From NCBI GenBank assembly GCA_964458795.1, contig CAYWJW010000028.1, forward strand, positions 1 to 19,700: a stretch of 19,700 bases of DNA, in the 5' to 3' direction. Below, piece by piece: positions 13,284 to 19,700 of the stretch (position 1 is the first letter of the stretch; each line of letters opens with the position of its first letter). Made by a program: the position numbers and the translations under genes. The notes under the pieces were generated by a model. That model was not told where the DNA came from and searched no databases. It saw only the letters and a program-made list of their open reading frames with translations. This DNA comes from JAJTHY01 sp964458795 (lineage in GTDB: Bacteria > Pseudomonadota > Alphaproteobacteria > Rickettsiales > Midichloriaceae).

Positions 13284-14897
13284 ATGCTAGTATTACATAA
13301 CATTGTAAAAAAATTTGGTGCGAGAACAGTACTAAAAGACTTAAGTTATAACTTCCCAGACCATAAGATAATTGCGCTTATTGGCGCCAATGGCTCTGGA
13401 AAATCAACTCTACTTAATATCATCTGTAACTTAGATGAGGCTGACGATGGAAAGATTTCTAAACCAAAAGAGATGGTTATAGGCTATCTGCCACAAGAAC
13501 CAAATCCTGACCCAAAGCCTACCATCTTGGATGAATGTATGTCTGGAGCTTATACGCTTTATGATATAAGGCATCGGCTTGAGCTTGCACAGAAGGAAAT
13601 GGAAGAGAATTTCTCCAATGAGATATATGAGAAATATGAAAATTTAGAGAACCAATTCAGATTGCTTGGTGGTTATGCCTTTGAAGCTGAGGCTAGTAAA
13701 ATACTTGCAGGGCTTGGGTTTAAAGAAGAACAAGCGAAACTTCACCCTACTACCTTATCTGGTGGTTGGAGAATGAGGCTTGAACTTGGAAAATTACTGC
13801 TAAATAAACCTCATCTACTAATCCTTGATGAGCCCACAAATCACCTTGATTTACCAAGCATAATTTGGCTTGAGAAGTACTTGATAAACTTTGAAGGAAC
13901 CATATTATTTGTATCACATGATGAAGATTTTCTTCGTAAGTTGCCACAAATAGTGCTTCATCTCAAAGATGGCAAGCTTACCGAATATCAAGGTAATTTT
14001 GATGACTTTTTAGTGAGATACCAAGAGATCCAAGAAGGCAATATCAAAGCGGCCCAAGGTATTGATAAGCAGATCAAACATGCAACCAAATTCGTAGAAC
14101 GCTTTGGAGCTAAAGCTTCAAAAGCACGCCAAGCCCAGAGCCGTTTAAAAATGATTGCAAAGCTTGAAGATCAGGCTAGCGGCATTGAGATAGATGGTGC
14201 GGATGCGGAGATTGCTATTAAAATACCTCTCAAAATCAAAAGTGGTGTGGAAGTTATGCATCTAGAAAGCTGTGATATAGGTTATACCACACCGTTGATC
14301 AAGGCTTTTACTCTTTTTATTGAGCGAGGGCAGAAGATTGCCATTGTTGGAGCAAACGGGATGGGTAAGTCCACTTTGCTTAAAAGTATAGGAGGTATAC
14401 TACCATTTTTAGCAGGGGAAGTTAAGACTGGGCACAATGTAAGATCGGCATATTATTCGCAGGATCAGTTGCAAGCGTTAGACTTAGATAAATCTGCATT
14501 GGAAAATTTGATAGCGATAAACCCAACTTTAACAACTAGCCAAGCACGCAAGTTTTTGGGATCATTTTTGCTTAAGGGGGATCATGTGTTCCAGGAAGTG
14601 AAAGTGCTGTCTGGAGGTGAAAAAAGTCGCCTGGGATTGGCATGTTTGCTAGCGCAGGACGCGAACCTCCTACTTCTAGATGAGCCTACTAACCATCTAG
14701 ATATGGCGAGTACAGAAATTCTAGCCGAAGCTCTTGGCCATTATGAAGGTACTGTAATGTTTATAAGTCATAATCGAAGATTTATAAACGGTTTTGCAAC
14801 CCACGTGATTGCAATAAATGCTAAGGGCAAGGCAAAGCTATTTTATGGCAATCTAGAAGAGAATGACATAGAAGGATACATAGCTACGTCAGTATAA
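13284..14897 (+). CDS. ABC-F family ATPase (Uup/EttA-like)
   Basis: This is a soluble twin-ATPase protein of the ABC-F family; members bind the ribosomal E site to relieve stalled or drug-blocked translation. Numbering from ATG 13284 (537 residues), the first cassette has GANGSGKST at 34-42, LSGGW near 156 and DEPTNHLD near 181. A charged linker near 240-290 (KQIKHATKFVERFGAKASKARQAQSR) is the tRNA-interaction region. The second cassette has GANGMGKST near 355, LSGGEKSR near 441 and DEPTNHLD near 465. No membrane segment is present. The start at MLVLHNIVKKFG matches the family N-terminus; the preceding in-frame 59 codons coincide with the structured leader. The subfamily cannot be fixed by eye; it resembles the Uup-like proteins of alphaproteobacteria. 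Confidence 0.9.
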   Translation: MLVLHNIVKKFGARTVLKDLSYNFPDHKIIALIGANGSGKSTLLNIICNLDEADDGKISKPKEMVIGYLPQEPNPDPKPTILDECMSGAYTLYDIRHRLELAQKEMEENFSNEIYEKYENLENQFRLLGGYAFEAEASKILAGLGFKEEQAKLHPTTLSGGWRMRLELGKLLLNKPHLLILDEPTNHLDLPSIIWLEKYLINFEGTILFVSHDEDFLRKLPQIVLHLKDGKLTEYQGNFDDFLVRYQEIQEGNIKAAQGIDKQIKHATKFVERFGAKASKARQAQSRLKMIAKLEDQASGIEIDGADAEIAIKIPLKIKSGVEVMHLESCDIGYTTPLIKAFTLFIERGQKIAIVGANGMGKSTLLKSIGGILPFLAGEVKTGHNVRSAYYSQDQLQALDLDKSALENLIAINPTLTTSQARKFLGSFLLKGDHVFQEVKVLSGGEKSRLGLACLLAQDANLLLLDEPTNHLDMASTEILAEALGHYEGTVMFISHNRRFINGFATHVIAINAKGKAKLFYGNLEENDIEGYIATSV

Positions 14898-14947
14898 AAT
14901 TAGCTATAGCTTCTGCGCAATGACCCTAAGCTACCAAAGAGTGATGG

Positions 14948-15958
14948 CTAGGCAGCATGTTTTTCGCTATCACTCTTAAAGCTTACATCTAGCATTTCAG
15001 AAAAGGCTTCATCCCAGGTGCCTCTTGTTGCAGCTTTGGCATATTCTGTCACTCTATTTTCAAAGAAGTTAGTATGCTCTGGAGCGCCCAAGATCTCATC
15101 AAGCCATGGTAGTGGATTGCGTTCGATCTTATAGATCGAATCCATGCCAAGCTGGTTAAGTCTACGGTCACCAATATATCTGATATAAAGCTTTACATCA
15201 TGAGCTGTCAGCCCTTCTACTGCACCATCGAATTCGAAGGCTAGGTCGATAAAGGCATCTTCATGTTCGATGATAGTTCGACAAATTTCTGCAAGTTCTT
15301 CGCGAAATTCATCTGTCCAAATTTCTTGGTTTTCGTTTATGAAGGTTCTAAAGAGTTTAATAATTGAGTTGGTATGTAAAGTTTCATCCCTAACGGACCA
15401 AGCTACAATCTGCCCCATACCCTTCATTTTGCCAAAACGTTGGAAGTTAAGTAGCATAGCAAAAGATGCAAATAGCTGCAGTCCTTCGGTAAACCCGCCA
15501 AAAACTGCTAAAGTCTTGGCGATATCCTTTTTGGAGTCTACATTGAATTGCTGCATATAATCGTATTTGTCCTTCATTTCCTTGTACTTCATGAAGGCTT
15601 GATATTCTACTTCCGGCATGCCTAAAGTATCAAGTAGATGGGAATAGGCATCGATATGGATGGTTTCAATATTGGAAAAGGATGCAAGCATCATTTGGAT
15701 CTCAATCGGCTTGAAAACCTTTGAGTAATTTTGCATATAGCAATTGTTAACTTCTATATCAGCTTGTGTGAAAAAGCGGAATATTTGCGTTAGCAAGTGT
15801 CTTTCCGCTTCGGTAAGATTATGCTTCCAATCCTTAACGTCATCAGCCATTGGAACTTCTTCAGGTAACCAGTGAATTTGTTGCTGCACCTTCCATGCAT
15901 CATATGCCCAAGGATATGAAAAAGGTTTAAAAATTGGTTCAGCATCTAGCAATGACAT
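14948..15958 (-). CDS. nrdB: Class I ribonucleotide reductase, beta subunit
   Basis: NrdB carries the di-metal/tyrosyl radical that starts NDP reduction by the alpha subunit, which is not in this window. All expected residues are present in the 336-residue product with E. coli-like spacing. Metal ligands are Asp67, Glu98, His101, Glu158, Glu192 and His195, and radical Tyr105 is four residues after His101. Motifs are SNIETIHIDAYSHLL, GFTEGLQLFASF and RDETLHT. It is therefore a tyrosyl-radical enzyme, not the Phe-substituted class Ic. GGAG lies 9 bases before the ATG. It is divergent from rsmD, and its promoter carries two NrdR-like boxes. It faces the ABC-F gene tail-to-tail across 50 bases with no strong terminator. 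Confidence 0.96.
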   Translation of the reverse strand: MSLLDAEPIFKPFSYPWAYDAWKVQQQIHWLPEEVPMADDVKDWKHNLTEAERHLLTQIFRFFTQADIEVNNCYMQNYSKVFKPIEIQMMLASFSNIETIHIDAYSHLLDTLGMPEVEYQAFMKYKEMKDKYDYMQQFNVDSKKDIAKTLAVFGGFTEGLQLFASFAMLLNFQRFGKMKGMGQIVAWSVRDETLHTNSIIKLFRTFINENQEIWTDEFREELAEICRTIIEHEDAFIDLAFEFDGAVEGLTAHDVKLYIRYIGDRRLNQLGMDSIYKIERNPLPWLDEILGAPEHTNFFENRVTEYAKAATRGTWDEAFSEMLDVSFKSDSEKHAA

Positions 15959-15986
15959 AGGTTCGCTCCATTCAAATTATTTAAAA

Positions 15987-16002
15987 ACACTATATTTTGT
16001 AA
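15987..16002. promoter_or_regulatory. NrdR box 1, over the nrdB -10
   Basis: The sequence ACACTATATTTTGTAA fits the NrdR-box consensus acaCwAtATaTwGtgt at about 13 of 16 positions. It overlaps the nrdB -10 box (15989-15994). Its core CTATATTTTGT starts exactly 32 bases from the core of box 2. Confidence 0.75.
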
Positions 16003-16017
16003 TGATTTTGAAATCAA
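15989..16017 (-). promoter_or_regulatory. nrdB promoter
   Basis: On the minus strand TTGATT (16012-16017) and TATAGT (15989-15994) are separated by 17 bases. Transcription would start near 15982, about 24 bases before the nrdB ATG. Confidence 0.7.
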
Positions 16018-16018
16018 G

Positions 16019-16034
16019 ATACTATATATTGTTT
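16019..16034. promoter_or_regulatory. NrdR box 2, upstream of the nrdB -35
   Basis: The sequence ATACTATATATTGTTT fits the NrdR-box consensus at about 14 of 16 positions, including the full core CTATATATTGT (16022-16032). The 32-bp phase relative to box 1 (three helical turns) is the known arrangement for cooperative binding of the NrdR repressor. Confidence 0.78.
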
Positions 16035-16057
16035 TCGAATATTTTTTATTTATACCC

Positions 16058-16627
16058 ATGCGAATCACAGCCGGAAAATATAAAAACAAGCGGATCTTAA
16101 CCAAATTGAAAGGTGCTGAAACCAAGTATCGCCCTACTGCTGAGCGTACCAGGATGGCCATTTTTAACATGATAAACCACTCAAGCTTCGCACCAGAACG
16201 CTTAATTGATGGGGCTATCGTAGCGGACATATGCTGTGGATCTGGCTCATTTGGAGTAGAAGCGATCTCAAGAGGAGCGTCTAAAGCATACTTTATAGAC
16301 AAAGATACAGCCCAAATTAAATTGGCGAAAGCTAATATAGCCAGTCTAAAAGAAGAAAAAAATGCAGTGTTCATAAGCGCTGATGCGACGAATATGGTGC
16401 CGCTTGCAGATAAATTCAATATAATATTTATCGACCCTCCATATACCTTAAACATTGCAAGTAAGATTTTGGCGTCTTTAGCGGAGAGCGTTATGCTGGA
16501 CAAGAACCATATAATCATTCTAGAAGCGAATGTTCGTGAAGAGATTATGTTTCCAGATAATTTCGTTGTGCACAACAAGCGAGAATATGGTCGCACTAAG
16601 GTTATATTCGGCGAATTTAAAATTTGA
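16058..16627 (+). CDS. rsmD: 16S rRNA (guanine966-N2)-methyltransferase RsmD
   Basis: RsmD methylates G966 of 16S rRNA using SAM. The 189-residue protein begins with the family signature MRITAGKYKNKRI and RPTAERTRMAIFNMI (25-39). The SAM-binding motif I is ADICCGSGSFGVEAISRGA (56-74), with acidic FIDKD at 79-83. The catalytic NPPY-type motif is DPPY at 126-129, usual for RsmD. The end KREYGRTKVIFGEF is also typical. It is divergent from nrdB and overlaps the 3' end of comEC by 11 bases on the opposite strand. No clear Shine-Dalgarno or separate promoter could be assigned. Confidence 0.94.
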   Translation: MRITAGKYKNKRILTKLKGAETKYRPTAERTRMAIFNMINHSSFAPERLIDGAIVADICCGSGSFGVEAISRGASKAYFIDKDTAQIKLAKANIASLKEEKNAVFISADATNMVPLADKFNIIFIDPPYTLNIASKILASLAESVMLDKNHIIILEANVREEIMFPDNFVVHNKREYGRTKVIFGEFKI

Positions 16628-18674
16628 AATGATTCCATACCCGCCTCTTTAAAGTTCCTGCAACTGATTGTATTTTTATGCCTTCCTCTTTAAGCCAGAT
16701 AAAGGTGGTGCCATGCTCTCTGAGGAAAGCACGATCGATTGCCGTATTGCATAATGTTTTAATCTCGGTAAGATTTATAAATAGATTAAACTCACAATTA
16801 CTAGGCGCATATTTGCCATTATATAGTATTGCTACAGCTTGATTATTGCTTGTTAACTTACAGAAAAAACCATCACAACTTTCTAAATCACGGATAGTGA
16901 GTGAATCCGCAATTCCCATAGATTGTTCCCAGCTTTTGCGCACAAAACGCGCGCTCATTTTGCTTGAGAAGTAATGAGCATCATCAAGCTTGAGGGCAAA
17001 TAACTTACCTTTGCTATCCAGCATCAAATCTGGCATGGGTCCACGTAGAGTTTTCGAATTAGTGAGCATGCCAACCAATATAATTGGTATGCTAAGAAAC
17101 CTTAAATTGGTCGTCATCATGCAAAGCATTGCCCCACCAAGTGCAATAAGGCCTATACCAGCTGCGCTATAGCTTGCTATGTGTATAGAAGCTTCAGGTA
17201 GAAAGCTAACTTGCTTCGCAATCCAAACCATAGAGTTAATTGCCCATCCCATAGGTGGTAGGGTAAGCCAATCCAAATGAATTGGCATAAGCAGTAGAGA
17301 TGCGACACCGAGCGGCATGATGATAAAGTTGGTAAGTGGGATCGCAAATAAGTTAGTGATTAGGCTATAAGTTGAAAATTGGTTAAAATGATATATGACA
17401 AATGGTGTTGTGGCAGTACCGGCAAGTAAGGTAGAGATTACTATTCCGAGCACATACATCCCAAACTTACCACCAATCTTATAGGTCTCAGGCTTTAAGA
17501 ATTTGGTGGTTATAGCAAATCCAGCAATGAGCGAAATGCATGCTGCAAACGACATTTGCAGACTTGGAGTAAATAAGTTTTCCGGAGTTAATAAGAGCAC
17601 TATCATCCCTGCGGTTGCTACTGACCGCATCGGATTAGATGTTCGATCAATAATAATTGCAAATAACGTTATGGTAGACATTATAAATGCACGCTGCGCA
17701 GAAATTGGGCTGCCAGCTATAATAAGATATATGAAGCTACCCAATATGCCAAGAACGGCTGAGATCTTTTTAAGGTCATAATGATTTACCAAATATGGAA
17801 AGCGCGCAAGCAGAACCCTGGTGCTTAGGAAGATTAGTCCCACAATTATTACCACATGTAACCCAGATATTGCAATTATATGTGCAATACCTGAGGTGCG
17901 GATCATTGTTAGATCAGTTATATTGATTTTAGAAGTATCTCCTATTAAAAGTGCCAAGGCTACACTTGCACTTGCTGGTTCCATTCTAGACTCTATTCTG
18001 TTGCCGATTTTATGGCGGAAAGCGTTTATATATTTTGTGGTTGTATTTAAATCATCACTATATACTAGGTATGGCCTGCTAGTTGCAAAGCCTATAGCGC
18101 CTATTTGTTTGAAATAAGTATATTCAGCAAAGTTAAATCCTCCCGGTGCACTTGGGTGTGGTGGAGGCATGAGCGTTGCACTTAATTCTATTCTATCCCC
18201 AATTGCAAATCCAGATATATCAGACTTCAAACTAATTCGGACAAATTTAGGTGTTTGTTCTGTGCTCAAATCCTCTATCTCTAAATTATCCAAAAGAAAT
18301 TTTCTAGTACTTGCAGTGTCTATTATTTGTACGATAGTTCCAGTTATATGAACATATTCCAACTGTTCATTGATCCTTGGAGCTTTGACACCCATTACTC
18401 TAACCTCACAAGCAAAAAAACCCATGGAAACCGCCAGTATAAGCAGGCAGGCTCGATATGCGATATGGGATTTTCTAGAAATATAAACAAGTATTAATGC
18501 AATAACTAACAAAATGAGACAAACAAATGGGCTAGGATCTGTAGGTAACATGAAGAAAATAACTATACCTATACTTATAAAAATTGGTGCGAGTAGATAA
18601 GTAGCCTCAAGTTCAATATCCAAAGCATTGCGAAGTTTAACTAAGTATGGCTTAATATTTTCTAATATGTGCAT
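16617..18674 (-). CDS. comEC: ComEC/Rec2 family DNA-uptake membrane protein
   Basis: ComEC forms the inner-membrane channel for single-stranded DNA entry in transformation. The 685-residue protein has two to three N-terminal membrane segments (about 26-90), an OB-fold-like DUF4131 region (105-205, including MPPPHPSAPGGFNFAEYTYFKQIGAIGFA), then the multi-spanning Competence domain from about 225 to 540. The hallmarks are ALLIGDTSKI (241-250) and SGIAHIIAISGLHV (261-274). The C-terminus (PDLMLDSKGKLFALKL, FVRKSWEQSMG) is the short alphaproteobacterial type without the metallo-beta-lactamase HxHxDH motif. It overlaps the upstream gene by 23 bases. Uptake competence cannot be judged from this gene alone. 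Confidence 0.92.
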   Translation of the reverse strand: MHILENIKPYLVKLRNALDIELEATYLLAPIFISIGIVIFFMLPTDPSPFVCLILLVIALILVYISRKSHIAYRACLLILAVSMGFFACEVRVMGVKAPRINEQLEYVHITGTIVQIIDTASTRKFLLDNLEIEDLSTEQTPKFVRISLKSDISGFAIGDRIELSATLMPPPHPSAPGGFNFAEYTYFKQIGAIGFATSRPYLVYSDDLNTTTKYINAFRHKIGNRIESRMEPASASVALALLIGDTSKINITDLTMIRTSGIAHIIAISGLHVVIIVGLIFLSTRVLLARFPYLVNHYDLKKISAVLGILGSFIYLIIAGSPISAQRAFIMSTITLFAIIIDRTSNPMRSVATAGMIVLLLTPENLFTPSLQMSFAACISLIAGFAITTKFLKPETYKIGGKFGMYVLGIVISTLLAGTATTPFVIYHFNQFSTYSLITNLFAIPLTNFIIMPLGVASLLLMPIHLDWLTLPPMGWAINSMVWIAKQVSFLPEASIHIASYSAAGIGLIALGGAMLCMMTTNLRFLSIPIILVGMLTNSKTLRGPMPDLMLDSKGKLFALKLDDAHYFSSKMSARFVRKSWEQSMGIADSLTIRDLESCDGFFCKLTSNNQAVAILYNGKYAPSNCEFNLFINLTEIKTLCNTAIDRAFLREHGTTFIWLKEEGIKIQSVAGTLKRRVWNHFKF

Positions 18675-19572
18675 CGATGCTCCTTGAGGCTAATTCATTG
18701 TAATTCTTGGCTTGTTCCTGAAAATTATACCAATTGGAATTCTCAAAGTCGCATCCTGCAACCCAACATTTTTCCTCAAGAGAGTAGTGCATAGCTTGGT
18801 GTTGCCATTTATTTAGACGATACTGAGGAGCTTCTTTGCTGCTAAGCTGACGATAGATTTTTCGATATCTCCGAATGCGAGAATGCGTCTTCAAATTAAA
18901 GTCCGGTATGTAGTACTTCGACTTACCAAATACTCCATTAAGCCATTTGGTTAGCTTTAAGATTTTACCCGCTGTTTGGCGCACAACTAAAGAATTATGT
19001 ATACAATAATATTTAAGTATTGCACGCGCAGCTTGGATAAACCGCCGGTTATTATCAATGAGCTTACCATAGCGTATATCTTGCCATTTTACCGCAACTA
19101 AATCAGGCAATTCCCCGAAATACATGTGTCCATAACTTGGTAACCCAGGAACAGGACTATTATGGGCATTTAAGTCACCTATGAAGCCATGGTGTGCAAA
19201 GCTGTCTGCAAAGGCGTGAGAGGCAATTCCGATTAAATATGGGTTGCCTGTCGCCATAGCATCTAAAAATATTTCGCGTGCGAGTTCAGAGTTAGCTTGC
19301 ACAACCCAAAAATTTTCGTGACTATTGCCTGAGGGTTGAAAATGAAAGCATGTATAAATATCACGTAGCTTCTCTTTAGCTAGCTTTATATTAAAAGTTT
19401 GAGTTATGATATTCTTATAATAAGTATTCTCTGTCTTTAAACTAACTGATAAAGCTCGGTTATTATCATCAACCAGCTGCGCACTATGTGCAATAATCTC
19501 TGATGCAGCTTCACTGAAGCCTGCAAGCCTTGCGATTATGAGGTTAATATGGTAGTGAAATTCTATATCCAT
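18652..19572 (-). CDS. DUF6765-like protein (uncharacterised, His/Asp-rich)
   Basis: The biochemical function is unknown. The 306-residue protein resembles the family I know as DUF6765, whose members open with a D-x-FH motif and an early VDD. Here MDIEFHYHINLIIARLAGFS starts the protein, followed by HSAQLVDDN (29-37), FHFQP (76-80), SHAFADSFAHHGF (118-130) and GHMYFGELPD (148-157). The clustered His and Asp residues look like a multi-metal site and recall zinc-dependent phospholipase C / P1-nuclease helices; that is inference. No signal peptide or membrane segment is seen. ATG 19572 is chosen because GGAG lies 9 bases upstream; in-frame starts at 19587 and 19611 add non-homologous residues. 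It overlaps comEC by 23 bases, so the two are co-transcribed. Confidence 0.8.
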   Translation of the reverse strand: MDIEFHYHINLIIARLAGFSEAASEIIAHSAQLVDDNNRALSVSLKTENTYYKNIITQTFNIKLAKEKLRDIYTCFHFQPSGNSHENFWVVQANSELAREIFLDAMATGNPYLIGIASHAFADSFAHHGFIGDLNAHNSPVPGLPSYGHMYFGELPDLVAVKWQDIRYGKLIDNNRRFIQAARAILKYYCIHNSLVVRQTAGKILKLTKWLNGVFGKSKYYIPDFNLKTHSRIRRYRKIYRQLSSKEAPQYRLNKWQHQAMHYSLEEKCWVAGCDFENSNWYNFQEQAKNYNELASRSIDAHIRKY

Positions 19573-19623
19573 CAACTCTTTCTCCATTCTTTTTATGGCA
19601 TAATACACCATAAAAATATGAGT

Positions 19624-19648
19624 ATGGAAGTCCCTATGAAAAATATTT
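19624..19648 (-). repeat. Interspersed repeat, partial copy R4
   Basis: On the minus strand this copy keeps only the first part of the repeat: an AAATATTT core, then CATAGGGACTTCCAT. The downstream TAATAAATATAAGAT segment is absent. It lies 52 bases before the DUF6765-like ATG. Beyond it, arms GCTGTA (19652-19657) and TACAGC (19677-19682) form a 6-bp inverted repeat. Nothing else is seen to the window edge. Confidence 0.65.
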
Positions 19649-19700
19649 GGGGCTGTACCAGATAAGTGATTACAAATACAGCTTAACCCAAGATAATATG

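Noticed and set aside
14898..14947. Bidirectional terminator between ABC-F and nrdB
   Set aside because: The only inverted repeat, AGCTATAGCT, has no usable loop and too short a stem.
15946..16638. A 230-codon minus-strand open frame across rsmD
   Set aside because: It is wholly antisense to rsmD, which has full family motifs; its translation shows no domain and it also covers the nrdB promoter.
1..19700. tRNA, rRNA, tmRNA or CRISPR array
   Set aside because: No cloverleaf, rRNA-like stretch or regularly spaced direct repeats were seen in the intergenic regions.

Overview
The window is AT-rich and gene-dense, and reads as part of the chromosome of an intracellular alphaproteobacterium. Rickettsiales is the best guess and a Midichloria-like lineage is possible, but no rRNA or marker tree is available here to fix the placement. 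Supporting this are the rimP-nusA-infB-rbfA order without ylxR, the phoH-ybeY-corC order, a ComEC with an alphaproteobacterial-type C-terminus, and a block of proteins with eukaryote-type domains. I found no tRNA, rRNA, CRISPR array, integrase or transposase.

Layout. (1) 1-2282, plus strand: the 3' part of phoH, then ybeY and corC, tightly packed or overlapping. (2) 2281-7631: an accessory block bounded by two same-orientation copies of an 83-90 bp interspersed repeat. It encodes an LRR/coiled-coil/membrane protein, an F-box-like protein, its paralogue without the F-box, a divergent orphan TrpF-like protein, and a PP2C-fold protein that lacks most metal-binding aspartates and has a C-terminal membrane segment. 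(3) 7670-12770, minus strand: rimP-nusA-infB-rbfA, behind a good sigma70 promoter and a possible leader attenuator. (4) 12771-13283: a divergent control region with a third repeat copy, then a promoter and strongly structured leader ahead of an ABC-F gene (13284-14897). (5) 14948-15958, minus strand: nrdB, whose promoter carries two NrdR-like boxes 32 bp apart, divergent from rsmD (16058-16627). (6) 16617-19572, minus strand: a DUF6765-like gene overlapping comEC, with a partial fourth repeat copy upstream.

How the genes work together. The housekeeping genes cover ribosome maturation (YbeY, RimP, RbfA, RsmD), initiation and transcript elongation (IF2, NusA), ribosome rescue or protection (ABC-F), dNTP supply (NrdB) and DNA uptake (ComEC). 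The accessory block looks like a set of host-directed proteins: a putative ubiquitin-ligase adaptor, a phosphatase mimic and a membrane-anchored LRR scaffold. That role is inferred from domain types; no secretion signal was identified. The most original observations are the F-box/paralogue pair sharing an unrecognised domain and a duplicated promoter-leader, the PP2C pseudophosphatase, the repeat-bounded island, the NrdR operator pair and the ABC-F leader.
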